A stretch of DNA of 64,000 nucleotides from Aspidiotus rigidus (Eukaryota; Arthropoda; Insecta; Hemiptera; Diaspididae): the NCBI GenBank assembly GCA_035079385.1, contig JAVHKY010000034.1, forward strand, positions 6,386,001 through 6,450,000, written 5' to 3'. Within the stretch, counting starts at the first letter, position 1, and each line of letters opens with the position of its first letter. Shown one piece after another: positions 31,431 to 43,330 of the stretch. The position numbers and the translations under genes are program-made. Below the pieces are notes generated by a model. The model did not search any database. It saw only the letters and a program-made list of their open reading frames with translations, and had not been told where the DNA came from.

Positions 31431-32266
31431 ACGATCAGCAGAATGTGAGCTCTGTTACATGAGTAGAAAGATACCATTCTCCAATTTCTGTCCATATCAT
31501 CATCCGTTTGAATTCAATTAAAATTCAGCCTGAAACGATCAGCAGAAGGTAAGCTCTGTTACATGTGTAGAAGGATACCATTCTCCAATTTCTGTCCATA
31601 TTAAAATCCATTTAGATTCAATTGAAATTCAGCCTAAAACAATCAGCAGAATGTGAGCTTCTGACATGTGTAGAAAGATACCATTCTCCAATTTCTGTCC
31701 ATATTATCATCCATTTAGTTTCAATTGAAATTTAGCCCAAAACGATCAGCAGAATGGGAGCCTTGTTATGTGTGTAGAAAGATACCATTCTCTAATTTCT
31801 GTCCATATTATCATCCATTTAGATTCAATTGAAATTCAGCCTGAAACGATCAGCAGAATGTGAGCTCTGTTACCTGTGGAGAAAAACACCATTCTCCAAT
31901 TTCTGTCCATATTATCATCCATTTAGTTTCAATTGAAATTCAGCCTGAAACGATCAGCAGAATGTGAGCTCTGTTACATGTGTAGAAAGATACCATCCTC
32001 CAATTTCTGTCCATATTATCATCCATTTAGTTTCAATTGAAATTCAGCCTGAAACGATCAGCAGAATGTGAGCTCTGTTACATGTGTAGAAAGATACCAT
32101 CCTCCAATTTCTGTCCATATTATCATCCATTTAGATTCAATTGAAATTCAGCCTGAAACGATCAGCAGAATGTAAGCTCTGTTACATATGTAGAATTAGA
32201 AAGATACCATTCTCCAATTCCTGTCCATATTATCATTTTATATTTGAATACAAATGAAATTTCGCC
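31431..32266. repeat. 104-bp minisatellite, about 8 copies
   Basis: ACGATCAGCAGAATGTGAGC recurs at 31431, 31535, 31639, 31742, 31846, 31950, 32054 and 32158, giving a period of 104 bases with almost no indels. Each unit holds GATACCATTCTCCAATTTCT, GTCCATATTATCATCCATTT and a CAATTGAAATTCAGCC segment. The copies differ by a few substitutions. No open frame spans it. Confidence 0.95.
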
Positions 32267-34066
32267 CGAGTCCCATTTCCGATTTTACACAAAGAAGCCA
32301 CACTTTCGCCCACTCACGTCTTCCTGGTGAAATCCCTCATTCCTCCTTAACAGATTGACGAATTCATGAGTCCCCTCCGTATCTATTGGTTATCCAAGAC
32401 CTTTCTCTTCTTGGAGAAGTTTTATCACTTCCCAGAGAATACCATTGGCTCCCTTCTAGACTCTATAATATAATGGATCTTCCCAGAGTCTTTAGGAACC
32501 GGTTCAGTTAACAACAGGTTTTTCTAGGAATAATTCCTTGCAGCGCTCTCTGGCATGCGGTGCCTAAATGAGGGAGTTAGCCCGTCAAGTGTCCTTATCT
32601 TTTCCTTACTTCACAAACTATTCGAGTTTATATCTGGAAATAGAAACGAATTTATTAAAAAATTCACATAAACTAGGAAGTTAAATATTGATGAAGAAAT
32701 TTTTTCTGTCTTTATATGATCCATTTCTATTTTTTTCAGAAAAAATATTTTTCATATTTTTTATCAAACCCGTAATATTATTCACTCCAACTCCACAAAA
32801 CAACTAACTCACGAGCACCTTGCTTTGCCTTCAGTTGCAATTCAAATGTTACATTTTGCGTCCACTGAACTCAATTGGTACGAGCAGAATTCCAAAACTT
32901 ACTATTCCCCCATTTTTACGGTCAACGGGTATTGTTTTCTTCCAACTGATACCTATTATCGTAAATACACAAACCGTAGAACATTGTACGGACCCGTACT
33001 TTGAGGATGTACAGGAACAAAAAAAAATTCTAACCGGAAGGCCTCGCGAAAAGCGAATATTGCAGTACCACAACCCAATACAGGATTAGTAGGCGATTAT
33101 GAAGGATGACGACGGTAACCTAAAGTTGCTAAATTATCGTACGACGCCGAGAGAAGGTCCTCTACAGTAAAACAACTTCCTAACGATATTCTCGTCGCTG
33201 GTTACCCTTTTGGCGCAAACGAATGCTTAATGACATCGAGCAGATTAAATCATCAACACTTCGATTCACACATACACTGGGAGCTCGGCGGTGCGAATAC
33301 CGTCCGTCAAGCATCGTCTGCACGCGTTGAGCTGGAAATTGTTCGCAGGGGACATCCATATACACAGGCAAACACGAGCCTACATCATTACTATTATAGA
33401 ACATCAGTAATTAAGAAGTTTGCTTATAATTTACGTGTACAAACGAGAACGAAAAGTTTGGAGAGAAAAAAAAAATGCACGCCACAGTTCGGAGAGGTGC
33501 ATTACAAAAATGTAATCCGACATTATATCCCGAAAAACTTTTCCTTGAACTTTTTTTTTTTTTTTCGTGTTACATTTTTATTTCTGGAGCGCGCAATTTG
33601 TTCTACAATCTACTTTTTGAAATCGACAAAATGAATTGCAGTAGGTACGCGATATACTATTTCCTCTCTTGACACTGGCTGTCAGAGTAGCTTATAGTAA
33701 TAATAATGATAAGAAAATGTCACTTCTACAAACTGAAACTTGCAACTAAAAACTTTTAACTGGAGTACAGATGCGAGCGTAATGTAAACCGTATTATAAT
33801 TTTTCATATTTCGAGGCAGTCGTGTACCGCGAGGATTCATCAGACACGTTAATTTGTGCTTTTGTGTGAATGCAAATGACTAACGGTATACACATGTACG
33901 TATCCTAATTCCGCATCGTATTCGATAAAGAAAATTCAACAAACTAAAAGCACCAAAAAAAAAACACCTTATCTTTAAATTTCTTCTTCCGTTCAAAACG
34001 CCGCAGCGAAATTCTGACTTCAATTTCTCACAAAATTCATGAAGAGATCATAATTAACTTATCTAT
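32267..34066. other. Mostly unrecognised sequence
   Basis: No confident gene. The stretch 33180-33404 is somewhat G+C-rich and open on both strands (plus frame 33230-33634, minus frame 33180-33404) without a known motif. A T-run lies at 33549. The sequence looks unique. Confidence 0.4.
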
Positions 34067-35449
34067 TAAACCGATAAACCAGATCGACTAAATATCTCAG
34101 CCGATTTTGAGTAAATATCGAACACAAATAGACTGAGCGATCGCTCTGGTGAGTGACCAATAATAGACCAACTTTTCAGTCGATTTACTTCCGCTATAGA
34201 CAAGTGTGATTTTGGTTTAAAATTAGTATATCAAAAACTTTCTATTATTTATGGACAATGTTCAGAATTTGTGGAATTTATCATGGATTTATAACAATTA
34301 AAATTGAATCAAATAATTTTTTTAAATGAATCTAAATATACGTATTTATTTATTTAAATTTAATTTATAAAATTTTCAATTTATTTATCTCAATTTAATT
34401 ATTATAATTATTCTCTATTAACTTATTATTGATATAATTGATTTTTATAAATTTAATTTATATCAATTTTTTTAAATAATATTTTAATATTTTTCTATTA
34501 TTTTTAAATGATTATTCTTGTTATTTTAACCTTATAATTTTCTATCAATTGAACGTAACATTGAGTAAAAAAAATAACAAATATCATCCTGTTCAATATC
34601 ATTAGGCGTTTTAAATATGAGTCATAATTATTAAATACTAATTAATATTTTTATTTAAAGGATCAAATATTATAAATGAAGTAAATGAGATATAAAAAAT
34701 TATTTTTTAGTTGTTTCAATTTGCTTAGTTTTTTATAATAATTTTTATATTAATCATTAAAACTTGATCCCTATATTAATTTTATTAAATAAATAATTCT
34801 AAAAAAAATGATAATTTCAAATAAATAAATTGTGCCGGAAAAATTGAAATAAGATCTTTATTTTTTCAACATAATATTGTAATATAACTTTTTAAATGAA
34901 TTTAATATTTAATTTTAAAATGTAGAATTATTATAAAAGAAAAATTTTCAAAATCAAAAATTAAAAGATAATTATATTTATTAATTGATTCTGATGAAAT
35001 ATTCCTAAAATTAGGAATATAAATCTATGTTTTTATGATTATAGTGGAATAATATGTTCATTTATTAAACAATTTTCTTATTAAGAATATCAATTTTTAA
35101 ATGTAAAATTCAATTTTAAATTTCTTTATTCATCTGCGAGTTTGCAAGCAACATGACAGTTGATTCATTCCAAATATCTGCCCAGAAATTGACTGAAAAT
35201 TGTGGTCAAAATTGAGAGATAGAACGGCTCACTCGATAATACTCATTTTTGACCAAAAAAGAGAATAAAAATATTGCTAGATGTTGAGAACAAATCGATT
35301 GGAAATTGATCACTATATATCTTGGGGATGTCTGTCCAGAAATCGACTGGAAATTTTGACCAAAATTTAGTGAGTGAGTGGCTCGCCCGATAATACTCAT
35401 TTTAGAACAAAAAAGAGAGTAGTGATGGTCGATTTGGTTTATGGGGTTA
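34067..35449. mobile_element. AT-rich 1.4-kb repeat, copy A, with imperfect terminal inverted repeats
   Basis: The left end TAAACCGATAAACCAGATCG and the complement of the right end (TAACCCCATAAACCAAATCG) agree at most positions, suggesting TIRs beside TA. The body from about 34190 is collinear with 37117-38640 (same TTTATGGACAATGTTCAG, CATGACAGTTGATTCATTCC and AATACTCATTTT words). No transposase is seen. Probably a nonautonomous DNA element. Confidence 0.65.
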
Positions 35450-36589
35450 TTCTCTGTTGTTAAAAAGGATTCTTGATTTTTTTATCATTCACGTGCAAAT
35501 ACAGACAAGTTTTAGGAGGAATTTAATAGTAGGCTAACATGTAGCAACGTAATTGAAATTCAATATCTTTCGCTAACTAATCAATTTCTCCTGCATACAA
35601 TTTGCTAAAACAATATTGTTATTATTTGGTATGTCCATCTCACAAAGTTACAATCATTTCTTATTCTTGGGAAGAGGAGGTGTAACCTCTAACACTGGTT
35701 TTCCACGCCGATTATCGAAAATATCTTGACTGCAGTCTTGTATCAAGTACGACGATTGGTCCATCGCGATAAATCGATTTAATTTTCGATAAATTGATAC
35801 CTATTTCTTTCTCAAGAATTGCACAAATAGGTATACAGAATCTATATTCTTTCTATTTATTCATTCATTTTGTTTTCCCCCTCGTAAGTATAAATGATTG
35901 CGAATTTTTTTCTCCGGTTAAATATCCGCTGGTCGATATCGCTCGCGTAGGTATTTTGAAATCTAAGGTATCGCCGCACGCCGCACGCCGCAGCGACTGT
36001 ACCCACTTCGTTTTATTCCGAATAAATCGCAAAACGTGCTTCTCGTCTTTCCCTTCTGCATTCGTATAAGAAAGAATGATAGTTCGCAAACTCATTTTTA
36101 TTGGAAGTGTTGTGCTATCTCGTGGGATTATTGATAAGTTATTGTGAGGTTGAAATGTTTATTCTGAATGTATATAGTTCTCATTCTTATACGAAGTATT
36201 CTATTTCTTTTGCTGCATGTGAAAAGAGATGTTAATACTCCAGGATTATGCTATTTGAATAAGAATATTATTATGGTAAATCGTTTCGGGCATTGGTACA
36301 CATATCAAACTGGTATGAGCATCTAGAAAGGTACTTGAATGTGTGACGAGAAGTTTTTACGAACGAACCTTACGTATAGAAAGTTGAGGTGAGAATTGAA
36401 TCAGACCATCATCTTTGTATATTTAGGATTGAGAGGTACCTATGTTGCAAAGCTTATGCTATTCAGGAACGTGATAGCTACATTCTGCCATAGCTGTTCA
36501 ACTATAGTCACAATTTTCGGGATATAGACCCTAACTTTTTGAAAACCCTGAGATCGACTTTCTTCCGCCTCCACCATTCAGTCTTCCGC
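35450..36589. other. Unrecognised, unique-looking sequence
   Basis: Overlapping opposite-strand frames (35794-36069, 35865-36095) show no motif. A small CGCCGCACGCCGCACGCCGC repeat lies at about 35970. No gene is supported. Confidence 0.45.
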
Positions 36590-39060
36590 TATTCTGTATC
36601 ATATTTAGACCACATTTAGATCAACTTGGACAAAATTTTGACTGAAAAAGTTGGTCGATTTGTAGGTGATGTAGGTACCTTTTAAAATGGTCTATCCTCA
36701 GTCATTGGTCATACATACTTCCGCTGCAATTGACTATATTTTGACCACTTTTGAGGAAAAAACAGTCGATTTCTAGGGAATCTCGACAACATGGGATAGT
36801 TTTTCATAGTTAATATTCATCAGTGTCAAAAGACCACCATAATTGTACCATTTCTGACGAGAAATATCAGTGAATTTCTGGGCAATGTAGATGATATAAA
36901 ATAGTCTGTTGTAGTCTATATTATTCAAGCGATATTAACAGACCACTACAAGTTGACCACTTATGACAAGAAAGATCGGTAAATTTTTGAGCAATACAGA
37001 CACCATAAAAGGGTCTCTAGTTTAGTGATATTAACTGACCACCATAGTTGGACCATTTTCGATGGGAAAAACCAGTCTTCATCAAGAGTGAAGACAATAA
37101 TCTCGTTAGCAGGGTTGTATTGAGACGAGTGTGATTTTGGTCTAAAATTAGTAGAATATTACTATATTAATTGCACTGCAAAACAAGAAAAAATTTTCTG
37201 TTTGTAGCAGTCATTGAAAAGGGGTTTCTGGAGTAATTTTCAACGCTGAATTCAATGCCGTTACTCGTTTTTAGATAGCACGTCTAGATTTTTCATAATG
37301 TTCTCGTTTATTCGCATCGATTTGCCGTGGAATGTCGCGAAATGTAAGCAACGTTCTCGAGTTTGGATACTGCAACTACCGGTACCGACCGTGAAGTTCC
37401 GCGGCGCATTGATGTAAATAAACAACAACATTGCGAAAAATCTAGACGTGCTATCGCAAAACGGGAAACGGCATTGAATTCAGCGTTGAAAATTACTTTA
37501 GAAACACTTATCGAAATGAATGCTCATTTTTTCTTGTTCGGTAGTGTTATTAAACTTTCTATCATTTATGGACAATGTTCAGAAATTTGTAGAATTTATC
37601 ATAGATTTATATAAATTAAAATTGAATCAATTAATTTAAATATTTTCTTAAAATAAATCTAAATGGACGTATTTATTTATTTGAATTTAATAAAATTTAT
37701 AAAATTTTCAATTTAATTATTTCATTATAATTATTCTTCATTAATTTATTATTGATATAATTGATTTTTATTAATGTAATTTGTATCAGTTATTTTTAAA
37801 TAGTTATTGTTATTTAAACCTAATAATATTCTATCAATTGAATGTAAAATTAAATTTAAAAAATGACAAATATCATTCTGGTTCAATATGATTGGGAGTT
37901 TTAAATATTATTCAAAATTCAAATATAATAAATGAAATAAATGAGATACAAAGAATTATTATTTAATAGTTTCAATTTTCCAAGTTTTTTTATAATAATT
38001 TTTATGTAAATCATTAAAATCTGATAATAATTGATTTTATTGGATAAATAATTCAAAAAAAATTGAAATAAGATCTTTATTTTTTCAATATGATATTGTA
38101 TTATAAACTTTTTAAATAAATATAATATTTAATTTCAAAATATAAAATTTATATAAAAGAAAAATTTATAAAATCAAAATTTAAAAAATAATTATAATAT
38201 TTATTAATTGATGCTGATGAAATTCCCAAAGTTAAATATATAAATCTAATGTTTTTATGATTAGTGGAATATGTTCATTTAAAGAATTTCATTATTAAGA
38301 ATATAAATTTTTAAATTTAAAATTCAATTTCAAATTTCTTTATTCATCTACGAGTTTGCAAGCAACATGACAGTTGATTCATTCCAAATATCTACCCAGA
38401 AAATGACTGAAAATTGTGGTCAAAATTGAGAGATGGAACGGCTCACCCGATAATACTCATTTTTGACCAAAAAAGAGAGTGAAAATATTACTAGATGTTG
38501 AGGACAAATCGATTGGAAACGGACCAATATAAGTCCTAGGTATATCTGCCCAGAAATTGACTGTAAATTTTGGTCAAAATTGAGTAATGCGGCTCGCCCG
38601 ATAATACTCATTTTAGACCAAAAAAGAGAGTAAAAATATTCATGAATATTGAGGAAAAATCTACTAAAAATAAACCAATGTATCTCCCAGAATATCTCCC
38701 CAGAAATCGACTAGAAATCTTAGTCAAAATTGAGTAATAAATACAATATCAAATTTAGACCAAGAAACGAGGAAAAATTCCTCTATTTTGACAGTTTAAC
38801 GACCAAAAATGGACCGAAATGTGTATTCCGCATAATGGTCAAAAATCGGCCAAAAATTATGGTCAAAATTTAGTAGGAATAATATCAGACAAACAATCGA
38901 CTGAAATGAATAGGCAAAATTTGGTAAATTTATCTCAAAAATTTACTTAAAATCAACCATTTTTTGACGCTACCATAATATTTGGTCTATGTTCCAGTAC
39001 TACGACTAAAAACCGACCAACATCGACCATATAGTGATGGTCGATTTGGTTTATGGGGTA
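36590..39060. mobile_element. AT-rich repeat, copy B, extended and interrupted
   Basis: Direct second copy of 34067-35449, ending in the same GGTCGATTTGGTTTATGGGG at 39060. It is longer: the 36600-37110 and 38640-39040 parts are further diverged GACCAAAA/TCGACT-rich units related to the same element. A foldback insert (37169-37553) interrupts it where copy A has an empty site. The left edge is uncertain. Confidence 0.6.
37169..37553. mobile_element. Foldback element inserted in copy B
   Basis: About 125-base arms (37175-37301 and 37428-37555) are inverted copies of each other. Within them AGTAATTTTCAACGCTGAAT-TCAATGCCG and GATAGCACGTCTAGATTTTT are nearly exact. The 125-base loop is G+C-richer. 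Copy A reads straight from AAATTAGTA into AACTTTCTA at the corresponding point, so this is a later insertion. The 83-aa frame at 37363-37614 is an artefact of one arm. Confidence 0.8.
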
Positions 39061-39079
39061 GGTGTTTGTATTGGTTCAG

Positions 39080-39160
39080 AACGCAACATTTTTTTCAAGT
39101 CCTTGAAGTAGGTCAAGGCCGCGTGTACCCTATGACGTCATTAGAAGGTCCACACTAGTT
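39080..39160 (+). repeat. Dispersed nuclear-receptor/CRE module
   Basis: AAGTAGGTCAAGGCC and CTATGACGTCATTA lie in one short block following TTTTTTTCAAGTCC. This is the same order as in the 42.7-46.1 kb array, with more bases between the two sites. Confidence 0.55.
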
Positions 39161-39813
39161 CAAAGACATCAAGCCTATTTTTCCATATCTCCCTTACGTC
39201 ACGCCACCTCTCAGATCAGCTTCTTCTCTTGTTTGCTCGCTAGTCCAAATTTTTCTGTTTTTCTGATACCGTCCTTTCTTCCCCCCGGTTGATCAACTCC
39301 CTCTCTGCTTTCCTCTCTTTTTCTCCTCGTCTATATTTTATATTTCCTGGAGTGAAATTTTCCTGAGTCATTTTTTGTTTACTGAAGACGCTAACTGATT
39401 TCACGTCACCTGTCGTTTTAGAACAACAGAACTCGTAGGATTTCCAGCACCTATAACCCTCTTCAGCAAATAGCATCACGGAGTCATTCACAATAGAAGA
39501 AAAGATCCCGGAGTCAGTCGTTGAAATTAGATAATACATATTTATAACACAATGAGTGGGTCGTAGATCGAGGATGGGGTGTTGACGAATTGTTGAGCGG
39601 GAATTACGTTTTTGTAACGAAATTAATTACTAAACACAATTTAATTAAAAACTTTCCGTCGCATTTAATGCGTTCGTTTTTAATTGAAAGCTGTTGAAAA
39701 ATTTTCGTTTCGCCGGTACTCGTATTACAAGAGAGTCGGTAGCGTAATTTCAGTGCTTTGCGGTACTAAAATGATTATTAACGTTTTGTCTTTTTTTTTT
39801 TTTCTTGTTCCAG
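39161..39813. other. Unrecognised sequence upstream of a candidate exon
   Basis: No repeat or gene is recognised. It ends in a long pyrimidine tract (CTTTTTTTTTTTTTCTTGTT then CCAG) at 39790-39813, a good splice-acceptor context. Confidence 0.45.
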
Positions 39814-39951
39814 GTAAGTCTGTACAAGATAGAATGAATGACCTTCGTCGAATTATACGACAATGTAGTTTAGTAATGTATAATGGGGACAGTGCAGAAA
39901 TCGAGGAAGATGAAGACGCGGGAGAAATGAACCGTTTTTTCAGTTCCGGAA
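39814..39951 (+). CDS. Candidate internal exon A of an unrecognised host gene
   Basis: A strong pyrimidine tract and CAG precede 39814. The frame (phase 1 entry) reads KSVQDRMNDLRRIIRQCSLV, MYNGDSAEIEEDEDAGEMN, then RFFSSG. It is highly charged, with an acidic EIEEDEDAGE run. A GTACGA donor at 39952 would end the exon in phase 1; a second possible donor GTAATT at 39964 keeps the same phase. Beyond that the frame becomes hydrophobic and stops at 40017, as expected of intron. Candidate exon B at 53455 enters in phase 1 and fits. I do not recognise the protein; residues look like a cytosolic, partly helical segment. Confidence 0.5.
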
Positions 39952-42094
39952 GTACGATATATAGTAATTGTTATCTACTTGAAATGAATTTCTATGTCTT
40001 ATATGAAGCTAGAGACTAGACCGAAGTGAGTATGAAATATTTTCGTAGAATTGGAATACCTACTCTGATCTCAGTGTTTTTGCGTCAAAAATTTACAAAT
40101 GTTGCTCAAGAGGGCTCGGGTGACGCAACTGCTCGTATGTTCATACTTTGAAGACAAGAATGTCGACTATGACGTCTGTTTGACTGACCAAATCTTTAGT
40201 CCAAAATATTGATAAATTTTTATAAGAAGAACGTAAAAATAACTTCTAAGAGGGATAATTTTTCTGTGCCTCATATTACAGAAGCTTTAATTATCAACGA
40301 CGAAAAAAAAAAAAAAAAAACTGCACTCGTACTATTTTCACTTGCAAGAGTTTTGTTCTTCAGGGCATTATATTTGTCTCTGTTCTCTTTTCTAATGTCA
40401 TGACCAGAAGTTCGAGTCCACGTTAACTGACTACTTTCTGATTTCATCGACGATAGAAAGCGAATTTGGTGACGTAGGAGTGAGGAAAGTCTGGCTCAAA
40501 CTCTTGTTATCGGTAATGTTGCTGTCAGTTCGGCGAGTAGAAGCTCGAGGGTCGGACTTAATTATACGGAGGAAATAATTAGGCTTCCCTTTTCGTCTAT
40601 AGTTTTTTTTAATAAAGTCCGTACAGATTATAGGCCGTGATATACGTGAAAGTATGCAAGATATTTCCAGAGTGATAGGAGAAAAAAAAAAGTATTTGAG
40701 ACCTTTTTTTTTTTTTATATCGCGCAGGAGAGTATGAGCGTGGGTTCGCATATTATGTAAAAGTATCGAGACGACATATTTTTTCCTGTTCGAAAAACGT
40801 CGATTTTTTGCTCGAGATTCGCAATCGGTATTCAATCAACTTTATGTGGTAAAAATTTCCAACCGTTTTTGTAATTCGACGAAGAATCCAGAATACGAGC
40901 CATTATTAATAATCTTATTTGAGAAATCTTCCCAATACGCTGGCGCAATCTGAATTTTCGTTTCGTTCTACTCTACTGAAAAACAGACATGTAGGCAAGG
41001 CGTGGTGCGCTTCTGTCGTTGAAAATTTAACGTACGAGTTCCAAAAAGTATTTTGTCGGTAAGTAATTTTCAACGACAAAAAATAGGTTTTAGAATTACT
41101 TTTCAACAAAGTTGTTTCGATAATAACGAGATGATTTTCAATTCGAAAGGCAGATCGGTGATGGATGCGTGCGGAAATTATTAGTATGGGCGTTTGGTTT
41201 GAAAACTTTCTTCAGGAAGAGAGTCAACTTTTTACCGAGATTCGACTCACTCGGCGAAGCGTGACGTGGGGTCGTCGAACACTTCCTATCGACGATAATT
41301 ATTTCAGTGTGAAACATGGCCAGAAAATAAAAGGAAGAGGGAGACAAGCCTAATTAATATTTCGATGGTTCTTCTAGCGAAAACGTATTTACATTTTGAA
41401 ATCTAAATTCGTCCTACTTTAGACGTATCTTTCGATCTGTTTCGTTCCATTTTATTCATTATTGGCATTTCAACTCGTTTAAGATTATCGTGACGAGTAA
41501 TTCGTTCTGTTTTTTCAAAATAATTTTCCTCTTGTCCATTTCACGAAGATTCCTAAATTTTATAGCGATAGCTAACAGCGTCACATCATCCCACCGGAAA
41601 ATAATTATCAAACATCCCGGCCATTCCTCATGTGAAATTTGAAGCAACCTGTCCTCCATTTTGGAGTGGGAACGGATTGCGTATGCATTAGATTTGTTTC
41701 TTCTAACATCGGTATCGTCCCTCTCAGATATAACTTCGGTGTTCGAAGAATCTTCTCAGAAACTGCGACGCTACAGCACTCCCACGCATACAACACAGAC
41801 AAAACTTTTCCGTATTTGTGTTTTCTCCACTCTAAATTAATGACACGTATGACTAACCGGAGTCTTATGAGAATCTGTGAAAAAGGCTGCTCTATTTGGT
41901 ACTGACTCTTCTTGACCTTTGCAACGTAAGTGGTATATACAGAGAGAATCTATATTTGAGTATATTTAACAGTCGCTTTCAGATTTTCTGAGAGCCGCTT
42001 CGCCTGTCTCTGACTTCTCTCCTATTTACAATCATAAAACTAAGACTTTCTTGGTTTTCATTGAACCTACTCGTGACCGTACTTATAACCCTTC

Positions 42095-42097
<3 letters not shown>
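39952..42097. other. Unrecognised sequence, possibly intron
   Basis: CpG-containing AT-rich DNA with poly-A at 40303 and poly-T near 40706. Frames at 40431-40835, 40915-41109, 41138-41353, 41459-41905 overlap on opposite strands and lack motifs. Consistent with intron between candidate exons A and B. Confidence 0.4.

Positions 42098-42128
<31 letters not shown>
42098..42128. repeat. (TC)n microsatellite
   Basis: About 15 TC units just beside the R1-type remnant. Confidence 0.95.
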
Positions 42129-42131
<3 letters not shown>

Positions 42132-42164
42132 CACCTTTCTGCTACATTTCTTTTGTTTGTAGAT

Positions 42165-42365
42165 GGTACACAGATATCAAGTGACTGTAACGTGGTTCTA
42201 CATCTGCCTCGCCCTTTTGTCGTCCATCTTTTCCTTCATTGTTGTTGGAGCACATGTAGATGCTCCTGTCGACCTCAGCATAGGCAACAGACTATTCGGG
42301 GCAAGTTGTTTATCTACCTCAATCCCTCTCCAAAACCGTTTTAACTCACTCCGCTCAATTTTCTT
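42165..42365 (-). pseudogene. R1-type non-LTR C-terminus, very decayed
   Basis: On the plus strand GTAACGTGGTTCTACATCTG, GTCCATCTTTTCCTTCAT and, later, CAATCCCTCTCCAAAACCG run parallel to 30000-30160, the antisense of the R1-type C-terminus (GTCACGTGGTTCTGTAATTG, GTCCATCTTCCTCTTCAT). It is thus a third copy of the family, on the minus strand. Overlapping plus-strand frames of 70-97 aa are antisense artefacts. Confidence 0.55.
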
Positions 42366-42719
42366 ACTGTACTGAAGACTACTATTAGAACTGAGTTCAG
42401 AACAGCCTCATCGGGACATTAAGTGCTACCATTTTTATGCAAAAGTATATTCCCTAGCCTGCTCACTTCCTCCAATCGGTCCACAAAAAGAATAAACTGT
42501 GACACAGTACACAAGCTGACATGTTTCCTCCGGAGACATGTAGTGGGCTTCCATTCTCTATTTGATATATCGATTATATCGATCATATTGAACCGATTCA
42601 ATCCATTATATCGACTTCTGATGCGTCCATCTTAGTCATGGTGACATCATAGTAAGCCCCCTCCCCCTTCACCCGTATTTTTTAGCTAACCATAAGCCTT
42701 TTTGCCTCAAAGGATACAG
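42366..42719. other. Unrecognised sequence
   Basis: GACATTAAGTGCTACC and GTTTCCTCCGGAGACATG segments may be further R1-type debris, vaguely like 46280-46450. No confident feature. Confidence 0.35.
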
Positions 42720-43004
42720 GTCATAGAGTAGAGAAACAAAATTTTTCAAAGTACCTAAAGTAAATCAAGGCCCACTGATGACGTCAGCAAGCGTACAAAA
42801 TACCGTGACTGTTTTTCGTGACGATTTTCCTGGCAGTCATTCCAGCCGAAATAGGCTTGAGGAACCCCCGGAAGGTCTATAATAAAAGTGAGAAATTTCG
42901 ATATTATAGCCTAGTGAAGGCCTAGTATAGGTAATTTCTTCAAGTCCCTTAAGTGGGTCAAAGTCACTGATGACGTCATCAAGCGTGACGAAGAACCGTG
43001 ACAA

Positions 43005-43330
43005 TTTTTAGCGGGGAACCCACTATCCCTTTTGTTGGGGGTACCTCCAGGAAATTTTCGTCCGCGCGAGCGAGGTTGATGACGTCACGACGTTAATGAC
43101 GTCACGGAGAGGGGAGGGGACTAAGAAAAATTTCGATAGGAAGAGGACTTTAAAAAATTCCTACCTCCTTGCTATATATGACAGGAAGGGGACTTGGAAA
43201 AATTCCGACTTCCGAGCTATATATGATAGGAAGGGGACTTGGAAAGACGACGGCTCTCAAGTTGTTACGTCATGATTTTCAGGACTTGGAAAAACTTCAG
43301 GCTCTAGGGAACTCGGGACTGTGACGAGTG
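43005..43330 (+). repeat. Satellite/AGCGGG composite block inside array, copy 1
   Basis: AGCGGGGAACCCACTATCCC, TTTTGTTGGGGGTACC and AATTTTCGTCCGCG are followed by ATGACGTCACGGAGAGGGG. Then come GCTATATATGACAGGAAGGG monomers of the 45-bp family and GACTTGGAAAAACTTCAGGC. The same order occurs at 45048-45590 and 24760-24900 to 25760. Confidence 0.7.

Noticed and set aside
33289..33344. Short minus-strand exon (QRVQTMLDGRYSHRRAPS)
   Set aside because: The acceptor tract is weak, the exit phase does not fit the downstream candidate exon at 29799, and both strands are open.
42163..42375. 70-aa plus frame with a predicted membrane segment
   Set aside because: Antisense of a decayed R1-type C-terminus.
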